Source: Flaccisagitta enflata (Eukaryota; Chaetognatha; Sagittoidea; Aphragmophora). From it: a DNA stretch of 64,000 bases. Position numbers and translations under genes: made by a program. The notes below the pieces were generated by a model. It had not been told where the DNA came from. It saw only the letters and a program-made list of their open reading frames with translations, and searched no databases. Positions 23,207-33,889 of the stretch are shown here, one piece after another. Location of the stretch: the NCBI GenBank assembly GCA_965153355.1, contig OZ231127.1, forward strand, positions 83,514,001 to 83,578,000, given 5' to 3'. Within the stretch, counting starts at the first letter, position 1. Each line of letters begins with the position of its first letter.

Positions 23207-23214
23207 TTTCTTTA

Positions 23215-23303
23215 TCTTTTTAGACGCGTCTGTCAGGAGTGCATTCCTATAAGAGGGTCTGTCCGCCCGTTCGTCGGTTCGCTTGCTTGCGCAGCAAGCA
23301 AAC

Positions 23304-23356
<53 letters not shown>
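23215..23356 (+). repeat. Hairpin-ended repeat (family D) fragment plus CA array
   Basis: TAGACGCGTCTGTCAGGAGT, ATAAGAGGGTCTGTCCGCC, then CGTTCGTCGGTTCGC and a CA array at 23306-23356. Confidence 0.65.
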
Positions 23357-23359
<3 letters not shown>

Positions 23360-23572
23360 TACTGAAGTAAATAAGCCAATCAAAATCACTTAACCTATGA
23401 GTCTGACTTTTAGTGATATATTATGTACAAGACGATTACAACATTGTCAGCCACCAAGATGACGCACATTTCATGCTATGGAGCCACTGTATGCCACTCC
23501 ACAGCTTTACGCTGTGAGCGAGATGAACTCTATCTGCATATGACTTAGTGACCACCACTTGATGAAAAAATG

Positions 23573-23995
23573 AAGAATGAATGAATGAATGAATGAATGA
23601 ATGAATGAATAGAAGAATGAATGAATGAATGAATGAATGAATGAATGAATGAATGAATGAATGAATGAAAGAATGAATGAAGGAATGAATGAATGAATGA
23701 ATGAATGAAAGAATGAATGAAAGAAAGAAAGAAAGAAATAATGAAAGAAAGAAGAATGAATGAATGAATGAATGAATGAATGAATGAATGAATGAATGAA
23801 TGAATGACAGAATGAATGACAGAATGAATGAATGACAGAATGAATGAATGACAGAATGAATGAATGAATGAATGAATGAATGAATGAATGAATGAATGAA
23901 AGAATGAATGAATGAAAGAATGAATGAATGAATGAATGAATGAAAGAATGAAAGAAAGAATGAAAGAATGAATGAATGAATAACAGAATAAATGA
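23573..23995. repeat. TGAA array, about 420 bases
   Basis: GAATGAATGAAT with periodic GACAGAATGAAT and GAAAGAAT variants. The I-H-S-F frames on the minus strand are artefacts. Confidence 0.95.
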
Positions 23996-24106
23996 AAAAT
24001 GATTTGGCAGAATTCAATTTTCTAGAAAAAATAAATGAACCGTAAAAACTGTAAAACTGTATCTATAATGCATATTTCCCTCTGTTTTCTCTTTTCTTTT
24101 TCCCAG

Positions 24107-24465
24107 GCCAAGGAGATAGTCGCATTGCGAACCAGCTGGTTCGAGTTGTCAAGAATAGACGCTAATTTCAGTAAGTGAATGAGTGAATGAGTGAATGAAC
24201 ATGAACATGAACATGAACATGAACATGAACATGAACATGAACAGACGGACGGACCAATTGCGGCGTGACATATGCAAATGTAAAAATTGTATCTATAACG
24301 CATATTTCCCTCCTGCCTCTTTTTTTTCTCTTTCCAGGCAAAAGACTAGAAACAGTCAAGACGCTGGCCGACGCAGCCAGCTCGACACTTGGCGCAATAT
24401 CAAGGAGTTCCTTGGTAGGGACCTCTTCGGCGACAACAATGACGTCATCGCCATCCTCATCTTAA
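24107..24465 (+). CDS. 3' end of a spliced gene, unknown protein (two exons)
   Basis: Two exons can be joined in frame: 24107-24170 and 24338-24465. The first follows a pyrimidine tract ending TTTTTCCCAG and stops at the donor GTAAGT. The second follows TCTCTTTCCAG and ends at TAA (24463-24465). The first exon encodes AKEIVALRTSWFELSRIDAN and ends with one spare base that completes a serine codon in the second. The second encodes KRLETVKTLADAASSTLGAI and then a serine/threonine-rich tail. The 3' ends of the two introns are similar to each other (TATAATGCATATTTCCCTC and TATAACGCATATTTCCCTC), so one may be a duplicate. The 167-base intron contains a GAACAT array (about 24196-24243). Upstream exons are not found; the TGAA array may lie in a preceding intron. 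I do not recognise the protein. The exon model is inference from splice sites and frame. Confidence 0.5.
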
Positions 24466-24605
24466 TTCCGCGGCACGCGGAACAATTCCGCAGCACGCGG
24501 GACAATTCCGCGGCACGCGGGCCGATTCCGCGGCACGCCGCGGCACGCGAAACAATTCCGCGGCACGCGGGACAATTCCGCGGCACGTGGGACGATTCCA
24601 CGGCA
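24465..24605 (+). repeat. 20-base GC-rich minisatellite in putative 3' UTR
   Basis: About seven units of TTCCGCGGCACGCGGGACAA with substitutions and one shortened unit. It starts at the predicted stop codon of the gene at 24107-24465 and is far more GC-rich than its surroundings. Confidence 0.9.
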
Positions 24606-24633
24606 CACTAATCAAGAAAATCAAGAAACTAAA

Positions 24634-24650
24634 CAATAATAAAGAATCGA
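24634..24650 (+). promoter_or_regulatory. Possible polyadenylation signal
   Basis: CAATAATAAAGAATC contains AATAAA about 170 bases after the predicted stop of the 24107-24465 gene. Confidence 0.35.
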
Positions 24651-24761
24651 AAGAGAACAAATTTTGTGAAGAGACAGAGAACAAGAGAGAAAACAATGAA
24701 GAAGAAGAATAATTGCCTCGCACCGCTCGCTTAGCTCGCTTTTACTGCCTTGTTATCTTTT

Positions 24762-25382
24762 GACTGTACATCCCACCTTTTTAAAGCACAGTAATGCCTA
24801 CTAAACTGTTTATTGAATATTGAATAACTGAATGTCTTTTTTCTTTATTCATTCATTTGCATGAAAAGTCTATTGGGTTTCGCTCATTTTGAGACTTACT
24901 CATTTCAGCAAGAATGAATAAAAAGAAGGATTGAATGACTGAATGGGCAAATGAATAATCATCTTGGTGTCTATTGGGTTTCGCCCATTTTGGGACTTAG
25001 ACAGCAAGAATAAAATGAATAAAATGAATGACTGAATGAATGACTGATTGAATAACTGAATGTTTTTGCCTATCCCACCTTTTTTAAGCACAGTAATGCC
25101 TACTAAACTGTATATTATTACAGTAATGATGAATAACTGAATGTCTTTTTCTTTAATCATTCATTTGCATGAAATGTCTATTGGGTTTCGCTCATTTTGA
25201 GACTTAGCCATTTCAGCAAGAATGAATAAAAAGAAGGATTGAATGACTGAATGAATAAATGAATAATTATCTTGGTGTCTATTGGGTTTCGCCCATTTTG
25301 GGACTTAGACAGCAAGAATAAAATGAATAAAATGAATGACTGAATGACTGAATGACTGATTGAATAACTGAATGTTTTTGTC
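24762..25382 (+). repeat. Tandem duplication of an approximately 310-base unit
   Basis: Two copies (about 24762-25063 and 25064-25382) share AAGCACAGTAATGCCTACTA, AAGAAGGATTGAATGACTGA and the ending AACTGAATGTTTTTG. Each unit itself has two half-repeats beginning GTCTATTGGGTTTCGC. Confidence 0.85.
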
Positions 25383-25582
25383 ATCCATTAACTTGATGAT
25401 TTTTCTTTATAGAAATGATTATTTCCTGCCGTCTATGAAATGATTAGAAATGATTATTTGTATACTACGATTCCTTGCTTTCTCCTCCTCCGCGATTCAA
25501 GAAATGATTATTTGTGTCATAACTTTCCAAATAGTATACCAAACGGTGTTACTTTTAAAGGCCTAAATAGTGCAGAACTCAC

Positions 25583-25998
25583 CTGCCAAATATTCCATGT
25601 TGCAACGGAAACTTTGCCGTCCCAAATGAGATTCTTACATTCCCCACTTTGGAAAATTTCAGCAATACCCTAGTTAGGGCTACCCTTGAAATGCTATTTT
25701 TTAATCGATAACGTTCTTTAACATAGTTTTCTTCCGAATGAGAAAAAATCCACGGTAATATAAACCGTGTATCATTTTCAATCTCTTTAAATGAACTATC
25801 ATCATCCCCTCCCCGGAGATGTTCCCTTACAAAGGGCTCCATATCTTTTTCTTTATCACCATCTTTTGCGTTATACAAAAAATCGTGTAAAATTGCTTCC
25901 TCATGTTTTGTAAGTTTCATATTTGATGTAGAATTGATCTGCGCGTTTAAAACATTGTAAGCCGTAATGTAGTCTTCCTTTGTTATTCCACGCGCCAT
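25583..25998 (-). CDS. First coding exon of an unknown gene, 138+ codons
   Basis: An ATG at 25998 in the context AGCATGG opens a non-repetitive frame starting MARGITKEDYITAYNVLNAQ. It runs through an acidic stretch (KDGDKEKDME, GGDDDSSFKE) and a basic RYRLKNSISR segment. It ends at GGCAG|GTGAGT, a strong donor with GT at 25582-25581, and the frame meets a stop only two codons past the exon edge if read through. Exon length is 416 bases, leaving two bases of a split codon. No downstream exon was found with confidence below 25580; that region is occupied by the 310-base duplication. No signal peptide, membrane segment or zinc motif is visible. Codon use and amino-acid variety differ sharply from the repeat-derived frames nearby. 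Function unknown. Confidence 0.5.
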
Positions 25999-26239
25999 GC
26001 TTTTTCGCTTCCTTTGCTTATTTTGTTTAAATCAAATTTATGTTTGATCTTCTTTTTAAAGTTTGGTGTAAGAGAAAACAAAAAAAAGATAAGGATGAAA
26101 ACAAAACAAGGACGAAACAAAACCAAGACGAAAAACAAAACAAAAAAACATCCACATCTTAGGTATCATAGGTAGTAGAAAAACAAATGACATGAGGGTC
26201 ACAATATTGTTGCGGAGGGTTGGACTGCAGCATCCAACC

Positions 26240-26444
26240 CCTAGTCTCATATCCACAGACCAACTGACCGACGGACCAATGGACGGACAAAGTCTTTTAT
26301 AGAGTTGCGTGTCTGCAACTAAAAAAATTTGTACACACGACTCTACATCTCGCTATATTGGCCTTGCTCAAATTATCAAGAAATCTCCAACTCCTTGACT
26401 GTCTGCACGCAACTGAGATAATAGTTATGTATCCGGCCTTGTTT
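26240..26444. repeat. Two hairpin-ended repeat fragments, head to head
   Basis: 26240-26320 is family A in minus orientation (GACCGACGGACCAATGGACG, TATAGAGTTGCGTGTCTGC). 26330-26444 is in plus orientation (ACACACGACTCTACATCTCG ... TGTATCCGGCCTTG) with its middle replaced. Confidence 0.6.
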
Positions 26445-27189
26445 TTTATTCGTTCTATGATCAGCTACAAACTACAGATGTGGTATTTCACTTAAGGTCT
26501 ACTTGAGAGGATTGGACACATTTATTTAACACTCATCTAATACTGTCCAGTAGACCTCAAGTTAAAGAAACCATTAACATCCCAAAAAAATAAGCTGAAA
26601 TATCCCGAATATGATTTGTTCCTGCTGTCCGCTCTGCTAATTTTACTGGCACAGTCATCCGTCATTTTTTACACTAAAATTTTTCTTTCTTATTCTCTTC
26701 TCTTTTATTCAGTTTTTCACTTCTTCTTTGAAAGAAATCGTCTAAACCGTCTTACTTCTTACTTCTTGCACTACTTCTCACAACAAAATTATTTTATTTC
26801 TGACCAAGTAAGTTTCCGACTAGAACAGGACCGGATACACAACAAAAAAAATGCCGCATGTCGCGTGCTTTAGATATCAACGTCTGTCACACAGACCGAC
26901 AAACTATCAAAAAACGGGTGATAGAAACGCGTAGCATAAAATAAAAAAAATCAGGAAAAATCAAACAAAAAACCCTTAAAGAACTCTTTAAGAACTCTTT
27001 ATATACTACATTGATTACTTAACAATGATTATGAAACATAGAAACAGCAATTATATCACAATTATTACTAAATAACTGACTGTGACAGTACTTGGCTAGT
27101 AAGAGACAGACCAAGGATAGACACAACAATTTTTTGCATAAAACTGTTACAAAACCTACCTTCCTTTCCTTTCCTTTACACTTATCTAT

Positions 27190-27195
27190 TCTTTT

Positions 27196-27231
<36 letters not shown>

Positions 27232-27232
27232 T
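27190..27232. repeat. TTTC array
   Basis: About ten TTTC units in the upstream region of the zinc-finger gene. Confidence 0.9.
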
Positions 27233-27365
27233 TTGTTGTTCTAGTTCTATCCTACTATCCCTCGCACTGCGCGCCGCGTTGTTTATTGTTCATCACCGAC
27301 CGACAACTCTCTCACTCATTTACACTCTCTCGTCTTGATTTTTGACTCTGCCCTGTAGTCAACTG

Positions 27366-27442
27366 TATATATCATACAACGGCAGTTTCAAGCATCATTT
27401 TGTGGCTGAGTTATGCTCGACAATAAAAAATCTCTATCACCG
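27366..27442 (+). promoter_or_regulatory. Possible TATA box and 5' UTR exon of zinc-finger gene
   Basis: TATATAT at 27366-27372, then a short leader. GT at 27443 (CACCG|GTAACC) could be a donor joining the acceptor AG at 27542-27543, giving a 101-base leader intron. The frame upstream of the chosen ATG is closed by TAA, consistent with a UTR exon. Predicted only. Confidence 0.35.
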
Positions 27443-27544
27443 GTAACCTTGCGTTGTTTTCATTGACTGTACGCCTGTCCCCATCTTACTCTCTTTCTTT
27501 TCTAACTTTTTATTATTTTCCTTTTCTTTTTTTTTCATTTTAGA

Positions 27545-29779
27545 ATGAAGACGTTAGAAAAAAGACTTGAAAAATTACCAATCAGTTTGAGATTAACTAA
27601 GAATCAGCATATCGATTACAGCGCGTTCGCTGGAAGTTTAATACTAAATAAAGATTTGAGCAATTTTTTAAATAAGATAGACCAAATAATCATGTGCTCA
27701 GAGACAGAACCTTTGAGGGTTACATCTCTTGAGCCCACCCTGCCTACAAAAATAGGCATGGAGATAATAAAATCTACTATGCTAGAAGCTGAAAATGATG
27801 TCAAAAACCAACCGGATAGAGATATCAGAGAAATGATGCAAAAGCATTTAACAGAAATTCTGCCATCAGAATTTAATCAGCAATTGATTCTCAAATTATT
27901 TCCGGATGATGCTAAAGTAACACCTTTAAGCTTCCTAAAGCAGGCCAACAATGATTTGATCGCAAAAGCCTGCGGGTTTCCCAGCTTTACAATGTTCAAA
28001 AAGTTTGTTGATTCACATGGTGAAACAAACGCGCTTGAAATGGATGCCAAATATTTGATAAGCCTTTTAAGCCAATCAGAAAGTTTGTCATCTGACGGAT
28101 TTTTACATAAGTATAAAGAGAGTTTAAGACAGTACAAAATGACCAAACCAGGAAAACATTTGAACGCGCTGTCAGCAAATAATAAAAACCAACTTGAACG
28201 AATTCGCACCACAGTGATAAGAAATATTGATTTTTTCTTTAAACACAGCCCAAAAAGAAGTGAGAGTCTAAGCATGTTCGCCGAGAGAAACGGCAGACTT
28301 TGGAAAAAATTCAATAAGAAAGAGATAAACACTTTTAAACGATTGATTTATTCAAACAGTCAAGAAAAAGAAGATATACTAGCAAGCCCTATCTGTATAC
28401 CTGTAACTAGTTGCAACCTTTGCCCAAGTTTGGCCAAACCAGTAGAATCAATTAAGAAAAAAAAGAAAAAAAACATGTACGAGTTTACGACAGATTGGAC
28501 AGCAAAAATTTCCGTTCAAAAATTAACACCAATTTGGGATCCGGAAGGCGTTAAACGACACTGGGAAGCGTGCCATGGTCCTAACACTATAACAGATGGG
28601 TTAGTATGCTTTTTAGATGCGACAAAGCACCTCTATAAATGGCTGTGCCCGTTGGTCGGTCGATTGGTCTGTCTGTCTATGGGGTAACGCATTTATTCGA
28701 GGATCCACATGTCGCACATTATTGGCCTGCTTGGCCTTGTTCCTAGCTTTTTACACATTTCACATTCACATTCACATTCACATTCACATTCACATTCACA
28801 TTCACTTCTCACTTATTGTCTTTACAGTGTGCATACCATGCTGCTTAGTTGCGTAACATGTGTAAGGAATGGAGATTTATACTTTAGTATGAGCTGTTGC
28901 TTAGGCTGTGCGCGAAACCACCACATCCTGTGAGTATGCTGTGAGTAAAATGCGAGTATACTGTGAGTATTCTGTGAGTAACCGACCATCTGACCAACCA
29001 ACTGGCAGACATGGCCTCTTTTAGGAGTGTAAAAACACGCTAAAGACACATGACTCAGCATAGTCTCGAACCCCGATTCTTAAAATCCGTGGCGTAGCTG
29101 CCAAATCTTGCACTTCATTTTCTTCTCTTTTACTCTGTGAACTACTCAGTCCAAAAAAATCTATAACGTCTAAATGACCATATTTTCTTAAATATAAGAC
29201 CTCCTCCCTATTCATTTTCATTAACAACTCAGTCCTCATTATTTTATTAAACTCTCTTATATTTTCAGCACATTTTTGAAAATGTACAAGCAATTGAAAA
29301 TCTCTTCGCTTGAACGTATCGATACTGTGGAGAATTCAAAAGCATTAGAGAATTACTTCATTGTGAGATGCTGCCTTTGCGGCATTGTTTTGCCAAATAA
29401 GTAAGTCATATTCATCCATCCATCTTTCTATTTTTTTCTATCATTTAACCTCTATCATAACTTATCATTTAACCTCTCTCCTTATTTTTTCTTTCTTTCT
29501 TTCTCCAGTCGAGCTAAAGCCCACCATGAGACTCAATGTGCATCTAAACAAATGACTGGGTCAAATTTTTTTAGTGCTCCCTTACAACAAGATCTATATG
29601 AGACAGAATATCTTAAAACACAAAGAGCTGAAAAAGATAATTCAAGTTTGATCCAAGCATGTAGAAAATATCTTTTGAAAATCAATTCAGAAGAAGCAGC
29701 AGGAGTTTCTACAGGACCAAGCATTAACCTTAATGACATTCAGGCAGGAGACAACGCCCCTCGCGACCTCTCACGCTGA
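27545..29779 (+). CDS. Three-exon gene with two C2HC-type zinc-binding motifs
   Basis: Coding exons are 27545-28599, 29269-29400 and 29509-29779, predicting 485 residues. The start ATG lies one base after a strong acceptor (TTTTTTTTCATTTTAG). Donors are GG|GTTAGT at 28600 and AA|GTAAGT at 29401. Acceptors are TATATTTTCAG (to 29268) and TCTTTCTCCAG (to 29508). Both junctions split codons after the second base and keep the frame open to the stop at 29777-29779. Residues 1 to about 280 are charged and probably helical, with no recognised domain. The first motif, in exon 1, is CNLC ... HWEACH with a long lysine-rich spacer (IKKKKKKNMYEF). The second is CCLCGIVLPN at the end of exon 2 completed by AHHETQC in exon 3, so the intron falls inside the zinc motif. 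The 669-base intron holds a family D repeat, an ATTCAC array and a second repeat fragment. A nucleic-acid-binding role is possible from the zinc motifs only. Family not recognised. Confidence 0.65.
28615..28740 (+). mobile_element. Hairpin-ended repeat (family D) in an intron
   Basis: AGATGCGACAAAGCACCTCT, GTTGGTCGGTCGATTGGTCT, ACGCATTTATTCGAGGATCC, ending GCTTGGCCTTG. It lies 15 bases after the predicted donor, and an ATTCAC array follows at 28763-28806. A similar ending is at 40761-40872. Confidence 0.7.
28975..29045 (-). repeat. Hairpin-ended repeat fragment, minus orientation
   Basis: TAACCGACCATCTGACCAAC and ATGGCCTCTTTTAGGAGTGT resemble the GGTC-repeat plus second hairpin part of family D. 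Confidence 0.45.
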
Positions 29780-30540
29780 TAAGTTAGAACTAGGAAAACA
29801 TAAGATCTGTTTCTGAGCCTAGAGGTTGAGAAGGGTAGCAATTTTTGAGTCGGCTCCTAAGCTGAAGTGCTGATGAGTGGATTGAAATAGTTTTTGGACT
29901 TAGATTATAGAATTTGACTGCAAAAAACTCAATTGGAAGTAACATACGATATTTATGCAAATTTGCTCAAAAAGTAGTTGAGTTGGCTTGTGGGCAATAT
30001 CAGGAAAAAACTAACTGGTGGATTTGGATTTTTTTAGCCCAAATCCCTTAAGTAACATCTAATAATCATAACTTGAGTTCAGAATACCTTGGGAAAATTC
30101 ATTTTTTGGATATATTGATGATCGATTTTGGGTTGTCAAGCTTCAAAAATCCGTAGTTGAGAAGGCAGTGCTAAGTAAAAGGGGTAAATTATTAATTTTG
30201 TAGGCAGTTCAAACAAAAATTCTTTTTTGTAGTCAAAGTACAATATTCAAGGAGGATGCACACCAAAAATCATCTATGTGGTTGCATTTCTACCACTGTG
30301 ACATAGCTTTGAAAATGCTCACAATACCCCTAATGTTTCAGATTCACCCTACTGTCTCCCATCATATAAGAGAATCAAGAAAATATCAAACCTGTAATTT
30401 TTGGCTTATTTATTTATTTTTGGACTAGGTGGGCATGCTGGCATGTAGAGAAGTTCAAAATGCCTTTAAAACCATTCATAGAACCCAAGAATTTGAGAAA
30501 AATCCACCAAGTAGAGGTGATGTCAGTCCGCCGGGCGGGA
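29780..30540. other. No recognisable gene
   Basis: Region downstream of the zinc-finger gene. No AATAAA was found close to its stop. Nothing repetitive or coding recognised. Confidence 0.5.
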
Positions 30541-30567
30541 AGGCAGAACTTTCGCCAGACCAGAGCT

Positions 30568-30727
30568 TTATATCACTTGGTGCATGTAGTTTAAGTCTTC
30601 CATAGTGTTATCCATAGGTTTATCGCGGAAGTTTATTCTGGAATCTATAATGCTGGTTACCGAATACTCATCGCGATCTGAGGGTGTCGAGGAGAAGGTC
30701 GGCGCTGGCGCTGGCTCTGGCGTAGCG
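30568..30727 (-). CDS. Possible last exon of a minus-strand gene
   Basis: On the minus strand, a long pyrimidine tract ending TTTTTTCCAG (AG at 30729-30728) precedes a frame encoding TPEPAPAPTFSSTPSDRDEY and ending DNTMEDLNYMHQVI-stop. The last 40 residues are varied and protein-like, unlike the A/P-rich hexamer DNA upstream. Upstream exons within the GGCGCT-rich region (to about 31090) are uncertain because that DNA is itself repetitive. No domain recognised. It could instead be a chance frame. Confidence 0.3.
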
Positions 30728-31070
30728 CTGGAAAAAAAAGAATATGAGCGGTGGCGACTGGCGAGCAGCTCGCGAAACAACGATGGCGATGGCGATGGCG
30801 ATGGCGGTAGTAATGGCGGCAGCAAGCAGCGACAACAACAACACGACGGAAAAGAAATGAAAAAGAAGTGAGATCAATGTCTTGAGGAGGAAGAGATAGG
30901 ATGGGAAATGAAAAGCAGTTGTCATAAGAGATTGAGAGAAAAAAAAGGTGGGAACAAGACAAAAAGATAGAGACGGCGGCGCTGGCGCTGGCGATGAAGA
31001 GCAGGAGGTGACGTGGCGACGATGTCGATGGCGCTGGCGCTGGCACTGGCAATGTAGGAGATAGTCCGCC
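30690..31070. repeat. GGCGCT/GGCGAT hexamer-rich region
   Basis: Three clusters of GGCGCTGGCGCTGGC or GATGGCGATGGC units at about 30696-30722, 30782-30815 and 30973-31055. Confidence 0.7.
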
Positions 31071-31739
31071 AGCGAATTTGGGGGTGTTCATCAACGGGGA
31101 ATGAACGCACGTTGACGAACAATGCCATACGACTCAGTGTACGGGAAGAAGAAATTTCTTGCATCATTACAATTATTAGGATATTTTTTATATTACTTTT
31201 CTGTAATTTATTTTTTTTAAAAAACATTTTTTAAGTATTGAACAAGAAATTTTTGCATAGATTATCTCTGAAATACAGACTTGATGTACATACTGTATTG
31301 AAAAAAGGCAGAAAAAAGAGGATTTTTTTGCAGAAAATTAAACTTTGTCATTTGATACCTGTCAAGTGAAATTATATCATTGCATAAAAATCGAGAAATT
31401 TGCATTTCCAAAAACATGGCCTCTTTTTAAAAACATATAAGAAGAGGGCCATGTTCTTAGAAATGCAAAATTTTCTTTTTTCAGACCGGGATATAATTTC
31501 ACCCAACAAGGTTTTGAAATTTTGTTCACCATTTTTCTTAGGAATAGAAACATTCAATTTCAATTTCCAATTGTTATGAGGCCATTGTCAGTATTCTGGG
31601 TTGCAAAACATTGTTAAAACTTTTTATACATGATATCAAAAACACTCAACTGTAATTCTAATGATATTTTTTGATCATTAACCTATATCGCAAGCAAAAA
31701 GTAAGATGAAACCAAAATTTCCTGTTCCTGTACACCATG

Positions 31740-32220
31740 TCATACAGCTGTTCATGAACGAGTAAAAAGAGGCTCTTGGCAAACAATTTTGTTCATGGAG
31801 GGCCCAAAAAAACACGTTCATGAACGACCGTTCATTGGAGGGTGAAAAGTTGTTGCTGAACAGCTAAAAAAACCCACTCCACCAACAATTTCGTTGGTGG
31901 AGTGGGTTTTTTCACCTGTTGCTGAACGATGCTATGTTGCTGTTGCTGAACGATGCCATGTTACTGTTCATGAATAGCAAAAAAAAGTCTAGGCAGAACG
32001 GTTGAGCTAAAAGAACATGTTTTCAAACAATTTTGTTGGGGAGTGGGTTTTTTTACCTGTTGCTGAACGATGCTATGTTGCTGTTGATGAACGAAGCTAT
32101 GTTGCTGTTCATGAACAGCAAAAAAAAGTCTAGGCATGAACGCTTGAGCTAATAGAACACATTTTTAAAGGGCTCATAGAGGACCATACAAATCACGTTC
32201 ATGACTGGCCAAAAAAATCC
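31740..32220. repeat. Tandem GTTCATGAACG-type units with a perfect palindrome
   Basis: Units with TGTTGCTGAACGATGCTATG and AAAAAAAGTCTAGGCA repeat about every 140-150 bases. A perfect 20-bp inverted repeat sits at 31867-31886 and 31893-31912 around a 6-base loop. A related TTGTTCATTGAGTGGATTT lies near 36590. Confidence 0.7.
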
Positions 32221-32369
32221 ACTCCACCAACGATGTGTATTGAATTTTTTAGCTTTTCAATAATGACCCAATAGTGTACATTCAATAACTTAGAAAAAAG
32301 TCGCTCAAAAATGATCATTGAAATGTATAAGAGGGAAAAAAGAAAAAATAGTTTCTTAAGATTAACATA

Positions 32370-32530
32370 CATACATACATATATACATACATACATATAT
32401 TCATAATCAAGAACTTGTGAGTTTTGAATGAATGTATGAATGAATGTATGAATAAACAAATGAATGAATGAATGATTGAATGAGTGAATGAATAAATGAA
32501 TGAATGAGTAAGAGAATGAATGAATGAATT
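32370..32530. repeat. ACAT run then AATG array
   Basis: ACATACATAC at about 32367-32398 and GAATGAATGAATGATTGAAT-like units at about 32425-32530. Confidence 0.85.
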
Positions 32531-32944
32531 AATAGTAACAAATCAATGAGATGAAGTGAATATAACAAAAGTAAATGGAAATCTCACTCTATAGTCAAGT
32601 ATTTTTTAAGTAAAAATTAAAGCAGAATGTAACAAACGTAAAAATATATCCCAGATTTTATTGCTATTTGTGTTGTTCTTCATATAAACTCAAAACCCAC
32701 TTTTATAAATTCTGTCTGAACTAGACAAAATAACCGAGAATAACAGTAACTGTGGCACCAAACCAACCTAAAAATAGCCCATTAACCGAAGCCAGCTAAA
32801 AACCATAAAAAATAAAATATTAAAATAACTTAAAATGACTTAAAATGACTTAAAATAACCGACAGCTCAAAAATAACCAAAACAACAATAAATGACTTAA
32901 TAGCTTAAATTATTAGAGGATTGATATTTATAAATACAAAAAAT

Positions 32945-33040
32945 AAAATGCGTAGGCAGACCGAACCAGCAGACAGCAGACAGCGAACAGCAGACAGCAG
33001 ACCGGCTCGCGGAATTATAGAAGTCGCGTCGCGACTAAAA
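32945..33040 (-). repeat. Hairpin-ended repeat relic
   Basis: GTAGGCAGACCGAACCAGCA with CAGACAG repeats, then GAAGTCGCGTCGCGACTAAA. The terminal hairpin TCGCG/CGCGA is intact although the middle is unusual. Confidence 0.5.
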
Positions 33041-33114
33041 ATTACCATAATGCTTTTTCCTTTATTTCCGCTTTTACCATTTTCTTTTACAATTTCTTTT
33101 TGTTTAAGATTCTA

Positions 33115-33345
33115 AAATTTTTATTTTCATTTTCATTTTCATTTTCATTTTCATTTTTCATTTTTTCATTTTCATTTTTCATTTTTCATTTTTCATTTTT
33201 CACTTTTTACATTTCACATTTCAAATTTCAAATATCAAATTTCAAATTTCAAATTTCAAATTTCACATTTCATATTTCAAATTTCACATTTCAAATTTCA
33301 CATTTCACATTTTAATTTTCACTTTTATATTTCAGTTTTTTAATT
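33115..33345. repeat. TTTTCA and ATTTCAA arrays
   Basis: TTTTCATTTTCA units grade into AAATTTCAAATTTCA units. The F/S/H/I frames here are artefacts. Confidence 0.9.
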
Positions 33346-33376
33346 TCATTTTTAGGTTTTCAGTTTTTAGCTTCTA

Positions 33377-33722
33377 CCTTTAAATTTTAAATTTTAAATT
33401 TTAAATTTTAAATTTTAAATTCTAAATTTTAAATTTTAAATTTTAAATTTTAAATTTTGAATTTTAAATTTTAAATTTTAAATTTTAAATTTTAAATTTT
33501 AAATTTTAAATTTTAAATTTTAAATTTTAAATTTTAAATTTTAAATTTCAAATTTTAAATTTTAAATTTTAAATTTTAAATTTTAAATTTTAAATTTTAA
33601 ATTTTAAATTTTAAATTTTGAATTTTAAATTTTAAATTTCAAATTTCAAATTTTAAATTTTAAATTTTAAATTTCAAATTTCAAATTTCAAATTTCAAAT
33701 TTCAAATTTCAAATTTCAAATT
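33377..33722. repeat. AAATTTT heptanucleotide satellite
   Basis: About 48 units of AAATTTT with occasional AAATTTC variants, which dominate at the right end. Confidence 0.95.
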
Positions 33723-33889
33723 CCATGTTTCAAATTTCACATTTCACATTTTTTAATTTTCACTTTTTTATTTTCATTTTTCACTTTTTTATTTTCATTT
33801 TTCGCTTTTCACTTTTTACCTTTTAACTTTATTTTTCATTTTGTAATTTTCTTTTTATATTCTTTATATTTTTTTCTGTTTTGTATTTT

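Noticed and set aside
27413-27442. Upstream ATG as the start of the zinc-finger gene
   Set aside because: Spliced to the 27544 exon it would be out of frame and stop after a few codons, so the ATG at 27545 is preferred.
29021-29293. Minus-strand 90-codon open frame overlapping the zinc-finger gene
   Set aside because: It lies mostly in the predicted intron, begins at a non-ATG codon and has no splice support. The plus-strand model explains the locus better, although the frame is fairly protein-like.
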